A stretch of 64,000 nt of DNA from Ligilactobacillus animalis KCTC 3501 = DSM 20602. Lineage in GTDB: Bacteria; Bacillota; Bacilli; Lactobacillales; Lactobacillaceae. The position numbers were made by a program, and so were the translations under genes. Shown here piece after piece: positions 8,381 to 17,621 of this stretch (the stretch's first letter is position 1; every line of letters begins with the position of its first letter). The notes under the pieces are model-generated. The model saw only the letters and a program-made list of their open reading frames with translations, was not told the origin of the DNA and ran no database searches. The stretch covers positions 49,260-113,259 of the forward strand of contig NZ_AYYW01000025.1 in NCBI RefSeq assembly GCF_001434535.1, written 5' to 3'.

Positions 8381-10645
8381 TCAATTATCGACTTTTTTCG
8401 ATTTTAAATAGACTTGGCGTGGTTTAGACCCGGCTTGTGGACCGATCATCCCACGATTTTCAAGTTCTTCTACGAGATTAGCAGCTCGATTGTAACCGAT
8501 CCTAAAGTGACGCTGGATCAGCGATGTACTGCATTTTTGTTCCTGCGTGATAAAGGCCACGACTTCATCGAAAAGCTCATCAGTCCCATTGCCATCTGGG
8601 GCTTTGAGCTCACTTTCAGAAACTTCTAGCGCTTGATCATAGGTCACTTCAGCTTGGGCTTTGATGAAATCAACAACATTTTGAACATCTTCATCGTAGA
8701 TATATGCCCCTTGGACTCGCGATGGTTTATTTTGGCCCATTGGTAAATAGAGCATATCACCTCGACCCAATAATTTTTCGGCGCCAACTTGATCGATGAT
8801 CGTCCGTGAATCAGTCCCACTTGAGACCGCAAACGCCATCCGCGAAGGCACATTAGCTTTGATGATCCCGGTAATAACATCCACCGATGGCCGTTGTGTG
8901 GCTAAGATCAAATGGATCCCAGCGGCACGTCCCATCTGTGCGATCCGTGTGATAGCCGCTTCGACCTCATTACCAGTCGTCATCATCAGATCGGCCAATT
9001 CATCAACGACTACTACGATATACGGCATTTGCTCATAGTTAGCTGGATCTTTAGCCGCAAATTTATTGTAGCCGTCTAAATTTCGTTGCCCAGTTCGAGC
9101 AAATTCTTCATAGCGCTGTTGCATTTTAGCCACGACTTTTTCCAAAGTAACTGCTGCCTTGCGTGGTTCTGTAACTACCGGCGTCAATAAATACGGTAGA
9201 TCATGATACATCCCCAGCTCAACTTTCTTAGGGTCGATCAAGACCAACTTGACCTGCTCAGGAGGACAGTTCATCAACAGACTCGTCAAGATCACGTTGA
9301 TTGCGACTGATTTACCGCTCCCGGTCGAACCTGCGATCAATAAATGTGGCATTTTGGCTAGATCAGCTGTGATCAATCCATTTGAAATGTCACGTCCCAA
9401 TGGTACTTCGAGCGGAGCAAAATCAGTTGCTTGAAATTCCGCCATCAGTTCTTTAAATGAGACCATCGCCACATTTTGATTGGGCACCTCGATCCCAACT
9501 AAAGCTTTCCCTGGAATAGGCGCTTCGATCCGAATATCTTTAGCCGCTAAAGCTAAAGCAAGGTCATCAGCCAAACTGACAAACTTCGAGACCTTGACCC
9601 CTACTGCTGGATGCAATTCATATTTAGTCACCGCCGGACCTAAAATGATATTTTTTAGTTCAGCTTCCACCCCGAAACTTTTAAGCGTCTCAGTCAATAC
9701 TGCTTGATTTTGCTTGATCTTCTTTTTTTCAACTGAACGATCAGGAACTGGTGTCTCACTCAATAAATCGAGCTGGGGCAACTCGTAAGCTTCACTGTTA
9801 AATGCTGGTCGTGTTTTTCTTTTAGCAGGTCGTTCGGGCTTTGTTTTAGGCTTTTCAGCTGGCATCGTGCTCTCTGGCACTGATGCAGCTGGTTCAAGTT
9901 GGTCATATACCACCTTTTCGTCAGATATCTTCTCTTCTTTAGGAGCTGACTCGATCTCATCTTCATTGATCAGCGCTTTAGAAGCATCTTCTTTTAATTT
10001 TCCCAACTCACTATGGGCTTGTTTGATCAAATTTTGGCTGCCTATTACCAATGCTTTTAAAGCTCGACCTAAATTTTCCAGAACAGTTCCAAATGAGATC
10101 TGGCAAATAAATAAGACACCCGCACCGAGCAAGAGCACCGCTAAAAGATATGAACCCAATTGTCCCACTAAAAAATAAGTAAGACTATACAATAAAACGC
10201 CCACGATCCCACCAGCCAGATCTTCATTCAAAGTTCCAGCTACGAGGTCATGCCCTGCTCGCTCTAAAAAAGCATTCAAAAAATCAGTGTGGATCGCAAG
10301 TTCTTGAAATGAGTACGCACTAACAAAGAGCACGATCCCTAGATATAGCAAGATACCACCTAAAATATAGTTGGCTTTGAGTTTAGGGCGTTTATCAAAT
10401 AACAACCCATAGCTCCCCAAAATGAGTAACAAAATTGCCCCTAGCTGATAAGTATTGCCGACTACCAAGCGAATCATATTGGAAAATAATGTTCCTAAAA
10501 AGCCCAATTCAAATAACGCCAGGCCTGCAGAAGCAATGGTCCCAGCTCCGTATAAACGCCAGGTCATTTTAAAACTTGGCTTCGATCGTTTACCTCTCTT
10601 TTGAGGACTTGTTTTTTTCTTTCTAGTTTTTTTTTGCTGTGCCAA
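8381..10645 (-). CDS. ftsK: DNA translocase FtsK/SpoIIIE
   Basis: FtsK pumps chromosomal DNA across the division septum toward dif. The 754-residue protein has a basic N-terminus, four to five membrane helices (about 30-200), an acidic/proline linker, the alpha/beta RecA-like motor with Walker A GSTGSGKS (about 438-445) and Walker B VVVVDELADLM, and a C-terminal winged-helix gamma domain (CSTSLIQRHFRIGYNRAANLVEELENRG split over two helices) that reads KOPS/SRS sequences. The length is typical for the short-linker Firmicute type. The start is TTG (10643-10645) with GAGGGG upstream. It is transcribed alone and faces oppA across a 296-bp AT-rich gap. Confidence 0.95.
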   Translation of the reverse strand: MAQQKKTRKKKTSPQKRGKRSKPSFKMTWRLYGAGTIASAGLALFELGFLGTLFSNMIRLVVGNTYQLGAILLLILGSYGLLFDKRPKLKANYILGGILLYLGIVLFVSAYSFQELAIHTDFLNAFLERAGHDLVAGTLNEDLAGGIVGVLLYSLTYFLVGQLGSYLLAVLLLGAGVLFICQISFGTVLENLGRALKALVIGSQNLIKQAHSELGKLKEDASKALINEDEIESAPKEEKISDEKVVYDQLEPAASVPESTMPAEKPKTKPERPAKRKTRPAFNSEAYELPQLDLLSETPVPDRSVEKKKIKQNQAVLTETLKSFGVEAELKNIILGPAVTKYELHPAVGVKVSKFVSLADDLALALAAKDIRIEAPIPGKALVGIEVPNQNVAMVSFKELMAEFQATDFAPLEVPLGRDISNGLITADLAKMPHLLIAGSTGSGKSVAINVILTSLLMNCPPEQVKLVLIDPKKVELGMYHDLPYLLTPVVTEPRKAAVTLEKVVAKMQQRYEEFARTGQRNLDGYNKFAAKDPANYEQMPYIVVVVDELADLMMTTGNEVEAAITRIAQMGRAAGIHLILATQRPSVDVITGIIKANVPSRMAFAVSSGTDSRTIIDQVGAEKLLGRGDMLYLPMGQNKPSRVQGAYIYDEDVQNVVDFIKAQAEVTYDQALEVSESELKAPDGNGTDELFDEVVAFITQEQKCSTSLIQRHFRIGYNRAANLVEELENRGMIGPQAGSKPRQVYLKSKKVDN

Positions 10646-10649
10646 GATT

Positions 10650-10907
10650 TACCCCTCAATTCCCTTTAGGTCCCAAAAGACCCTTCTCAACCATAAATTA
10701 TAACACATTTGCCCCAAATCAATATTCTCAGTTAAATATAATCTTTTTCAAATATAAACAATTAGTTCAGATAAAACATAAATCTTTTTATATTAAACTT
10801 TATCATGATATATAAATTCTAAAAAATAAAAATAATTATCTTTAAATTATAATTTTTATAAAATATAATAACAGAAATTAAAAAATAACTTTTTTAATTG
10901 AGGGGTA
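10650..10907. other. AT-rich divergent intergenic region, ftsK / oppA
   Basis: This 296-bp gap between the two divergent starts is strongly AT-rich in its middle (10685-10895). A perfect 12-bp inverted repeat, TACCCCTCAATT (10650-10661) and AATTGAGGGGTA (10896-10907), flanks it; the left copy includes the ftsK ribosome site. A possible oppA promoter is TTTAAA (10841-10846), 17 bases, TATAAT (10864-10869), but base composition makes chance matches easy. Confidence 0.4.
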
Positions 10908-10941
10908 GCTTAGAAAATAATTATCTAGGGGGCATACACCT

Positions 10942-12579
10942 ATGAAGTTTAAAAAACTTTTAGCTACGTGGAGTACATTAGCCGTAGCAACTCTAATCTT
11001 GAGTGCATGTGGTTCACACAAAGCACAACAAAGTTCAAACAAACCAGCCACCAAGCAAGTTTTAAACTGGTCAGTTCCAAACGAACTCGCGACGCTTGAC
11101 TCTGTTACTGTCGCCGAAAGCGGTAGCGCCGATATGATCAATAATTCTATGGAAGGCTTGTTCGTGCTTAAAAACAATAAAGCCACAGCTGGATTAGCGA
11201 TCGATACTAAAGCTTCTGCCGACGGTCTCACCTATACTTTTTCTCTGCGCAAAGGGGCAAAGTGGTCAAATGGCGATCCTGTCACAGCTCATGATTTTGT
11301 CTTTGCTTGGCGGCGTTCGGTCGATCCAAAGACAAATTCTTTGGCTGCATATATGTATAGTGGGATCAAAAACGCTGATGATATTTTGGCCGGTAAAAAA
11401 GCAGCAGAAACATTAGGTGTCAAAGCTTTGAGTGACACTAAACTTGTCGTCACACTCGATAAACAACTCCCGTATTTGAAACTGTTGCTAGCAGATGCCC
11501 GTTTCTTTCCACAAAATCAGCGAGCAGTCGCAAAATTCGGCAAAAAATATGGAACTAGCTCCGATACCACCGTCTTCAACGGACCTTTCGTACTTAAAAA
11601 CTGGACTGGTTCTAATTTGAGCTGGAAATTAGTCAAAAATAACAATTACTGGAATAAAAAGCACATCAAAATGGAAACGATCAACTTTAAAGTCGATAAG
11701 AGCTTTACTACTGCCTACAATCTCTACCAAGCCAATAAAGTTGATTTCACTCACCTAAGTGCCGAACAAGCCAAACAATTAGCCGACCAGCCAGGGTATC
11801 GGGTCTTGCGCCGGGCTCAAATCACGTATATGAAATTCAACGAAACAAAAAAGGAATTTCAAAATAAAAAGATCCGTCAAGTTATCGGTTATGCGATCGA
11901 CCGCAAACAAATGGCCTCTTCTGTTGCTGGAGACGGTTCTGTACCATTGACCAATTTAGTTCCACAAGGTGTCTCGACCTTTAAAGGCAAAGATTTTGCG
12001 ACTTGGGCTAAAACCAAAGTCGGTGTCAGTTACGATCCAAAATTGGCTCATAAATTACTCAAAGAAGGTTTAAAAGAACTCGGTGAAGATCACTTTGAAT
12101 TCACCCTCTTGGGCCGCGATACCGAAATTTCGAAAAAAGAAACTGAATTCATCCAAAGCCAGATCGAACAAACTTTACCTGAAGTCAAAGTCCAAACAAG
12201 TAATATCCCGATCAAGATGCAAATCGCCAAAGCCGCCAAAGGCGATTTTGACGTAACCTTGACTGGCTGGTTAGCCGACGTAGCCGATCCAAGCAACTTC
12301 TTAGATATCATGACAAAAAATAATCCTAACAACATGGGGAAATATGCTAGTCCAAAATTCAACGAACTGATGACTGTTGCTGAAACGAGCGATGCCATGG
12401 ATAAAGATAAACGCTTTTCTGATCTGATCGCAGCGGCTAAACTGCTAAACGAAGATCAACCGGTCGTCCCACTGATTCAAGATGGTACTCCTGAAATGTT
12501 GCGCCCATCAGTCCACGGTATGATCCAAAACACTGCGGGTCTAACTGAAAACTTTCGCTCTGTATACATCACAGAGTAA
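10942..12579 (+). CDS. oppA: Peptide ABC transporter substrate-binding lipoprotein (OppA-like)
   Basis: This 545-residue extracellular solute-binding protein of family 5 captures oligopeptides for an ABC importer. The N-terminus is a lipoprotein signal peptide with positive residues, a hydrophobic core and lipobox LSAC (Cys at about 23). The mature part has the family segments (KWSNGDPVTAHDFVFAWRRSVDP and LTGWLADVADPSNFLD, each split here by function) typical of OppA. No permease or ATPase genes are adjacent, so it is an orphan receptor that probably shares an Opp complex encoded elsewhere. A CTAGGGGG ribosome site lies nine bases before ATG, and a very strong terminator follows. Confidence 0.93.
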   Translation: MKFKKLLATWSTLAVATLILSACGSHKAQQSSNKPATKQVLNWSVPNELATLDSVTVAESGSADMINNSMEGLFVLKNNKATAGLAIDTKASADGLTYTFSLRKGAKWSNGDPVTAHDFVFAWRRSVDPKTNSLAAYMYSGIKNADDILAGKKAAETLGVKALSDTKLVVTLDKQLPYLKLLLADARFFPQNQRAVAKFGKKYGTSSDTTVFNGPFVLKNWTGSNLSWKLVKNNNYWNKKHIKMETINFKVDKSFTTAYNLYQANKVDFTHLSAEQAKQLADQPGYRVLRRAQITYMKFNETKKEFQNKKIRQVIGYAIDRKQMASSVAGDGSVPLTNLVPQGVSTFKGKDFATWAKTKVGVSYDPKLAHKLLKEGLKELGEDHFEFTLLGRDTEISKKETEFIQSQIEQTLPEVKVQTSNIPIKMQIAKAAKGDFDVTLTGWLADVADPSNFLDIMTKNNPNNMGKYASPKFNELMTVAETSDAMDKDKRFSDLIAAAKLLNEDQPVVPLIQDGTPEMLRPSVHGMIQNTAGLTENFRSVYITE

Positions 12580-12590
12580 TATACTATATA

Positions 12591-12651
12591 AATACTAAGG
12601 GTCCCACTATGATGCTTTTGCATCATAGTGGGACCCTTAGTATTACTTTTT
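12591..12651. terminator. Terminator with perfect 25-bp stem after oppA
   Basis: Bases 12591-12615 are the exact reverse complement of 12620-12644, with a TTTT loop, followed by ACTTTTT. It ends oppA and, read from the other side, lies just beyond the trmL stop. Confidence 0.92.
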
Positions 12652-12676
12652 GACGGCTACATAAAACTGCCCATTT

Positions 12677-13186
12677 TTATTTTAACTTATCATTTTCATA
12701 AGTATGTGTTTTTTCCAAACCAACAAAATCTTGTTGACGCAAAGCCTCGTAAACTACGATCGCTGCCGTATTTGATAGATTCAACGCGCGAATATGTTCA
12801 TCATTTTGGGGGATCCGAATGCATTTTTCTTCATTTTGACGCATGAAGTTTTCGGGCAGACCCGTTGTTTCCTTACCAAACAAGAAATAATGGTCATTTG
12901 CTGTTGCATAATCAACTTCCGTATAAGCACGGGGAGCAAACTTAGAAACTACATGCAACTGATCATTTTCACCTAAAATTTCCAAGAAAGCTGGTAAATT
13001 AGGATGATAAGTTATCTTGACCTTATCCCAGTAGTCTAATCCCGCGCGTTTTAGATACTTATCTTCTGTCGAAAATCCCAACGGCTCGATCAAATGTAAT
13101 TCAGTATTGGTCCCAGCACAGGTCCGCGCGATGTTACCTGTATTGGCTGGCATCAGTGGTTCAAATAAAACAATATGGTTAGCCAT
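12677..13186 (-). CDS. trmL: tRNA (cytidine(34)-2'-O)-methyltransferase
   Basis: TrmL methylates the 2'-OH of the wobble base (C34 or cmnm5U34) in tRNA-Leu using S-adenosylmethionine. The 169-residue protein is a minimal SPOUT enzyme: N-terminal HIVLFEPLMPANTGNIARTC, then the deep-knot motifs FGKETTGLPE and IPQNDEHIRALNLSNTAAIVVYEAL spread over the last 60 residues. This is the expected size for TrmL/CspR. It is a single gene between two strong terminators. Confidence 0.93.
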   Translation of the reverse strand: MANHIVLFEPLMPANTGNIARTCAGTNTELHLIEPLGFSTEDKYLKRAGLDYWDKVKITYHPNLPAFLEILGENDQLHVVSKFAPRAYTEVDYATANDHYFLFGKETTGLPENFMRQNEEKCIRIPQNDEHIRALNLSNTAAIVVYEALRQQDFVGLEKTHTYENDKLK

Positions 13187-13248
13187 TTCAACTCTTCTTT
13201 CATTCTTGAGCTACTAGTCCAAACTAGCAGCAGATAGTATTTTTACAC

Positions 13249-13293
13249 AAAAAAAGCGTAACTGTTCGGTGTGGGCACGGCGAACAGTTACGT
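13249..13293 (-). terminator. Terminator between rlmA and trmL
   Basis: CGTAACTGTTCG (13257-13268) pairs perfectly with CGAACAGTTACG (13281-13292). The A run at 13249-13255 is the T tract for leftward transcripts from ybaK-rlmA. A second AT-rich dyad (TTAATGAAT / ATTCATTAA, 13354-13380) lies nearer to the rlmA stop. Confidence 0.8.
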
Positions 13294-13405
13294 TAATGAA
13301 GTACAATCACATAGTAACTAACGACAGTTCCGTTAATTACTCATAACCGATTTCTTAATGAATACTATAGCATTCATTAAAGTAGTTTTCAATCTTTTTT
13401 CAAAA

Positions 13406-14263
13406 TTATTTTTCACTACTGAGTAAGGTCACATCCACGGTGATCTGCTTTAACGGCTGACTCGCAGCTTTTTTCAGACTTTCAGCTGAAGCTCCCCACT
13501 GTAAAGGTGTCATTTTCATAAGCGCCGCAAACAAAGCATCATCTAGCGAAAATACGTACTTTATCCGTGTACTAGTTGCATTAGGGTAGTGCTTATAGAA
13601 GAGATCTAATACTTTTTGATTACTATATTCGTGTTTTTCATCATTTTCAGCGTATAATAAACGCCGTAATTCCCCTAGATAGTTAGCATTGGGAATGACT
13701 TTCAAAAGTTTGCCCGTTTTTTTCTGGACTCGCGCAAATTCACCATAAGCAGATGGCGAAAAAATATCGATCAAATAATCAAAACTTTGTTCACTAAACG
13801 GTAGGTCAGCTAGATCTGCAATGCAAAAAAAGCCAGCCGTCTCTTGTTGCGTCGCCAGATTGATCGCACGTTTCGAAATGTCAAAGCCAACATAACGATC
13901 AGAACTATCAGCTCGTTTATGTTCTAATCGTTGTAAGACACTACCTTCCCCACAGCCAATATCAAGCACTTTGATCCCCGCTCGTTCACCGATCTGGTTC
14001 GCTATTTCTTCAATGATCGGATCAAAAAAACCAGCTTGTAGTAAAGACCGACGTGCTTGCCACATTGCATCATCATCATAGTCACTTTTGACGCCATGTT
14101 TGATCAAATACAAGGTTCCTTTTTTAGAAAGGTCAAATTGATGATCGTTAGTACAGTAAACCGTTGTCTTTTCTACCTTACTAAAAGGAGCTCGACAAGT
14201 CGGACACCGAAATAGCCCTTTGTTTTGCGCAACAAATTGCGCTCCCCGTTCGATTTTTTTCAT
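13406..14263 (-). CDS. rlmA: 23S rRNA (guanine-N1)-methyltransferase, RlmA family
   Basis: RlmA enzymes methylate N1 of guanine 745 or 748 in helix 35 of 23S rRNA; Gram-positive members are usually the RlmA(II)/TlrB type acting on G748. The protein has an N-terminal zinc finger (CPTC...CTNDH, residues about 20-45) and a class I SAM-binding motif VLDIGCGEG, followed by the typical C-terminal half. An ATG at 14267-14269 lies against the GGG of the ribosome site, so I place the start at the second ATG (14261-14263). It follows ybaK by eight bases and is probably co-transcribed. Which guanine is modified cannot be read from the sequence. Confidence 0.88.
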   Translation of the reverse strand: MKKIERGAQFVAQNKGLFRCPTCRAPFSKVEKTTVYCTNDHQFDLSKKGTLYLIKHGVKSDYDDDAMWQARRSLLQAGFFDPIIEEIANQIGERAGIKVLDIGCGEGSVLQRLEHKRADSSDRYVGFDISKRAINLATQQETAGFFCIADLADLPFSEQSFDYLIDIFSPSAYGEFARVQKKTGKLLKVIPNANYLGELRRLLYAENDEKHEYSNQKVLDLFYKHYPNATSTRIKYVFSLDDALFAALMKMTPLQWGASAESLKKAASQPLKQITVDVTLLSSEK

Positions 14264-14271
14264 ACTCATCC

Positions 14272-14781
14272 CTACTTTTCGACCTTGATATATTTACCTT
14301 TAACTAGATCCATCAAATCAGTTTGTTTCAAACGGACCGAGCGCCCTACTTTACCAGCTGAAACTGAGATCAGCGGTTGGTCTTTGATCCGTTCATCAAA
14401 GTAGATCGGAAATCCTTTACGCACATTGATCCCGATCGGTGTATTTGCACCATGGATATAACCCGTGATGTTGATCAAATTTTTATTATCCGCCAAGTGG
14501 ACTTGCTTTTTCCCTAGCTCTTGGGCTACTAACTTGAGATCGATCTCATATTCAAGTGGCAAACACACGACCACATAATCTTTAGGATCTTTATTCGCTT
14601 GTAGCACGATCGTTTTTAAAATAGATTTAGGATCGACACCTTGGGCATTAGCTTCTTCTAATGCAGACTGGCCCCTAGTCAACCATTCAAACGAAGCTTC
14701 TTCATATTCAATATGATGTTGATCTAGGATCCGTTCGTCATTTGTCTTTTTTTCTTTATTTTTTTTAGCTTTTTTTGCCAT
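14272..14781 (-). CDS. ybaK: YbaK/EbsC-type aminoacyl-tRNA deacylase
   Basis: YbaK-family proteins hydrolyse mischarged aminoacyl-tRNAs, classically Cys-tRNA(Pro). The 169-residue protein has a lysine-rich N-terminus (KKAKKNKEKK), then the YbaK fold with the conserved lysine region ILKTIVLQ and the GYIHGANTPIG loop, near the family pattern GYxxGGxxP. The start is ATG 14779-14781 with GGGAG five bases upstream. It is the first gene of a two-gene unit with rlmA. The exact substrate (Cys versus Ala on tRNA-Pro) is not decided by sequence. Confidence 0.88.
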   Translation of the reverse strand: MAKKAKKNKEKKTNDERILDQHHIEYEEASFEWLTRGQSALEEANAQGVDPKSILKTIVLQANKDPKDYVVVCLPLEYEIDLKLVAQELGKKQVHLADNKNLINITGYIHGANTPIGINVRKGFPIYFDERIKDQPLISVSAGKVGRSVRLKQTDLMDLVKGKYIKVEK

Positions 14782-14875
14782 AAATTCTCCCTCGCTTTCA
14801 CTCCTGCTTTATTTTAACGTGGATCTACACACTTGTCGAATTGCTTAATTTATTAAGTTAAATTTAATTAATGCA

Positions 14876-14940
14876 AAAACCGAACTTTTTTTAATACGAA
14901 TATTTTTTTATTTGACTTAATCTGACTAATACGTTATATT
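14876..14940 (+). promoter_or_regulatory. guaC promoter with PurBox
   Basis: TTGACT (14912-14917), 17 bases, TATATT (14935-14940) is a strong promoter 60 bases before guaC. AAAACCGAACTTT at 14876-14888 matches the PurR box AWWWCCGAACWWT at every position, and a weaker copy with core CGAA (14897-14900) follows 16 bases later. The box centre is about 65 bases upstream of the expected transcription start. Confidence 0.75.
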
Positions 14941-15001
14941 TAATTTTGCTCTTTAGAGCTAATGATTTTTTTACGAATAATAGATAAAGGGGTTTATAAT
15001 C

Positions 15002-15979
15002 ATGCCAGTATTTGATTATGAAGATATTCAACTTGTTCCTAATAAATGTATCGTTAAAAGTCGGTCTGAGATCGATACCCGTGTTAAATTTGGTCCAATG
15101 ACCTTCAACATCCCGGTCGTTCCAGCCAATATGCAAACCGTGATCGATGAAGATTTAGCTATTTGGTTAGCACAAAACGGTTATTTCTATATTATGCATC
15201 GGTTTGAAGAAAACGAACGTGTCCCATTTGTTAAAAAGATGCACCAACTTGGGCTCTTTGCCTCGATCTCAGTCGGGGTCAAACCACAAGAATATCAATT
15301 GATCGATCAACTTGCACAGGAAAATTTGATCCCTGAGTATATCACGATAGATATCGCTCATGGCCATTCAGATACCGTGATCGATATGATCAAATACATC
15401 AAGGCAAAACTCCCTGGGACCTTTGTGATCGCCGGTAACGTTGGAACTCCTGAAGGCGTCCGTGAATTAGAAAACGCTGGGGCTGATGCTACTAAAGTCG
15501 GGATCGGACCAGGTAAAGCTTGCATCACTAAAGTCAAGACTGGCTTTGGAACTGGTGGTTGGCAATTAGCTGCCCTTCGCCTCTGCGCTAAAGCTGCTCG
15601 TAAACCGATCGTAGCTGATGGCGGGATCAGAACTAACGGTGATATCGCTAAATCCGTTCGTTTTGGAGCTTCAATGTGTATGATCGGCTCAATGTTTGCT
15701 GGACATGCCGAAACTCCTGGCGAGATCATCGAACAAGATGGCAAAAAATATAAGACTTATTTTGGTTCGGCTTCCCAATACCAAAAAGGTGAATACAAAA
15801 ACGTCGAAGGTAAGAAGCTCTTAGTTCCTTACCGTGGTCACATTTCCGATACCCTTCGCGAAATGCAAGAAGACTTACAATCCTCCATCTCTTATGCTGG
15901 TGGACGTGACTTGGCTGCACTTCGTAAAGTCGATTACGTGATCGTTAAAAACTCGATCTTCAATGGTGACCAATACTAA
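15002..15979 (+). CDS. guaC: GMP reductase
   Basis: GuaC reduces GMP to IMP with NADPH and release of ammonia, allowing guanine nucleotides to feed back into the purine pool. The 325-residue TIM barrel is of the short type 2 form, without CBS domains. The catalytic loop reads [15 protein letters not shown], with cysteine and the GFG typical of GMP reductase rather than GPGSICTT of IMP dehydrogenase. The gene stands alone between divergent ybaK and a strong terminator. The PurBox upstream suggests control by PurR with purine supply. Confidence 0.96.
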   Translation: MPVFDYEDIQLVPNKCIVKSRSEIDTRVKFGPMTFNIPVVPANMQTVIDEDLAIWLAQNGYFYIMHRFEENERVPFVKKMHQLGLFASISVGVKPQEYQLIDQLAQENLIPEYITIDIAHGHSDTVIDMIKYIKAKLPGTFVIAGNVGTPEGVRELENAGADATKVGIGPGKACITKVKTGFGTGGWQLAALRLCAKAARKPIVADGGIRTNGDIAKSVRFGASMCMIGSMFAGHAETPGEIIEQDGKKYKTYFGSASQYQKGEYKNVEGKKLLVPYRGHISDTLREMQEDLQSSISYAGGRDLAALRKVDYVIVKNSIFNGDQY

Positions 15980-15984
15980 AGAAT

Positions 15985-16033
15985 AAAATAGATCCCCTCT
16001 AGGACCTAAATAGTCTTAGAGGGGATCATTTTA
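15985..16033. terminator. Bidirectional terminator guaC / EIIA-Gut gene
   Basis: GATCCCCTCT (15991-16000) pairs with AGAGGGGATC (16018-16027), with A-rich and T-rich flanks. It separates the convergent genes. Confidence 0.88.
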
Positions 16034-16034
16034 T

Positions 16035-16397
16035 TTATCCATAAATGATCTGTGTTCCTTGTTTGATCACTGGCATAGTATGTGGCTCTAAATAGAGTAC
16101 ATTTTCTTGGAGATGCTCTTTTTCTGGTACCGGTTTAAAGTTGAGTACAGTATGCCCGATCGTTGTTAGGTTACTTTTAACTAATTCACCTAAATATTTT
16201 ACATGATAAACTTGATCATCGATCTGGATCTTAGAACCGATCTCTAGATCATAGTTCTCGACCGCATCATTTTCAAAGCGTTGGATCACAGAAACTTCTC
16301 GTAAGCGAGGAGAAGCCGTTTCATCAAATAAGATCACCATTGGCTCATCTTTAGAGACTGCCTTAGCTCCGATTTCAATAACTTCACTTTTGATCAT
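16035..16397 (-). CDS. PTS glucitol/sorbitol-type EIIA domain protein
   Basis: The 121-residue protein resembles the GutA/SrlB EIIA family: a small all-beta phosphocarrier with a conserved histidine, here in TTIGHTVLNF. No glucitol EIIB/EIIC or dehydrogenase genes are nearby, and stand-alone copies of this family are common in lactobacilli, so a regulatory role rather than sorbitol uptake is possible. An upstream in-frame GTG at 16419-16421 overlaps the ribosome site AGAGAGGG; I place the start at ATG 16395-16397. The functional role remains open. Confidence 0.75.
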   Translation of the reverse strand: MIKSEVIEIGAKAVSKDEPMVILFDETASPRLREVSVIQRFENDAVENYDLEIGSKIQIDDQVYHVKYLGELVKSNLTTIGHTVLNFKPVPEKEHLQENVLYLEPHTMPVIKQGTQIIYG

Positions 16398-16590
16398 AAC
16401 TTTACAAACCCTCTCTAGCACATCACCTGATTTTGCGTCGCTTCATCTACACAACACAGCTACATTATACCGCACTTTTACGTAGAAAAGTAGTTTTTCT
16501 ACCATTTGCGGACTTCCCGGCCTAGGTTGCACAAATTTCCCTTTAAAAATGTTAGAATAATAATTGAGCAAAATGAATGGAGGGATTTTT

Positions 16591-17607
16591 TTGAAAGAAC
16601 AGATTTACTTTGGTACTTATACCAAGAAAACTAGCCAAGGTATCTATCATGCTGTTTTGGACACTGATACCGCTCAAATTTCCACGCCTCAAGTAGCGAT
16701 CGCCGTGGAAAATCCTACTTACTTAACAACAACTGATCAAACCTTGCTGACTGTAGCCAAGGAAGGTTCGCTAGGTGGGATAGCTGCTTATGAACTGGCA
16801 AATGACAGCTATGCCCTTACAGATGACGCCCTTGTGGCTGGTGCTAATCCATGTTATGTAGCTTTCGATAAAAAGCGATCGTTAGTCTACACTGCTAATT
16901 ATCACAAGGGACAGATCGATGTCTATCGCTTAAATCCTGATAAAACATTGACACTTTGTGATTCTGTCGTTCAGACTGGTTATGGCCCTCGTAAAGAACA
17001 AGATGGCTCACACGTTCACTATACCGATCTGACTCCTGATGGCCGGTTGGCAGTCGTTGATCTGGGGAACGATACGGTCTCGACTTACGATGTTTCAGCT
17101 GAAGGTAAGTTAGCACCTGTTTCGATCTTAAAGACTAAAGCTGGGCTCGGACCACGTCATTTAGCGTTTGCTCCCGACAAAAAGACAGCTTACCTAGTTG
17201 GAGAACTTTCCAGCACGGTTTCTATACTTGATTATGATTCGACAACTGGTGCTTTTTACTTACGCCAAACTGTAAGCACGATCCCAGCTGATTGGACTGA
17301 ACATAACGGAGCTGCTGCGATCAGAGTTTCTAATGATGGTCGCTTTGTCTACGTTTCTAATCGCGGTCACAATTCACTTGCTGTCTTTGAAGTCTTAGAT
17401 GGAGAATTGAAATTGATCCAACATCTTACGACTCACGGTGATTTTCCACGTGATTTTGCGCTTGACCCAACTGAAAAATTTATTTTGGTCGCTAACCAAA
17501 ATACTGATAATGCAACCTTGTATACCCGTGACCAAGAAACCGGCTTACTTGCTTGTTGCCAAAAAGATATTCCTCTTCCCGAGGGTGTCTGTGTTTATTT
17601 TAAATAA
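16591..17607 (+). CDS. pgl: Lactonase family protein, probable 6-phosphogluconolactonase
   Basis: This 339-residue protein is a seven-bladed beta-propeller of the lactonase family (PF10282 type), which in Firmicutes hydrolyses 6-phosphogluconolactone in the oxidative pentose phosphate pathway. Blade-like repeats of the form HLAFAPD, AIRVSNDGRFVYVSNRG and DPTEKFILVANQ are visible. The start is TTG at 16591-16593, six bases after GGAGGG; an upstream ATG at 16564 lacks a ribosome site. It is followed by cutC with a 14-bp gap, so the two genes are probably one transcript. Sugar specificity is inferred from the family. Confidence 0.85.
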   Translation: MKEQIYFGTYTKKTSQGIYHAVLDTDTAQISTPQVAIAVENPTYLTTTDQTLLTVAKEGSLGGIAAYELANDSYALTDDALVAGANPCYVAFDKKRSLVYTANYHKGQIDVYRLNPDKTLTLCDSVVQTGYGPRKEQDGSHVHYTDLTPDGRLAVVDLGNDTVSTYDVSAEGKLAPVSILKTKAGLGPRHLAFAPDKKTAYLVGELSSTVSILDYDSTTGAFYLRQTVSTIPADWTEHNGAAAIRVSNDGRFVYVSNRGHNSLAVFEVLDGELKLIQHLTTHGDFPRDFALDPTEKFILVANQNTDNATLYTRDQETGLLACCQKDIPLPEGVCVYFK

Positions 17608-17621
17608 AAGGAATGAAGAAT

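Noticed and set aside
10878..11231. Minus-strand frame overlapping the oppA signal region
   Set aside because: It is a shadow of oppA; the plus-strand gene has a lipobox and family motifs.
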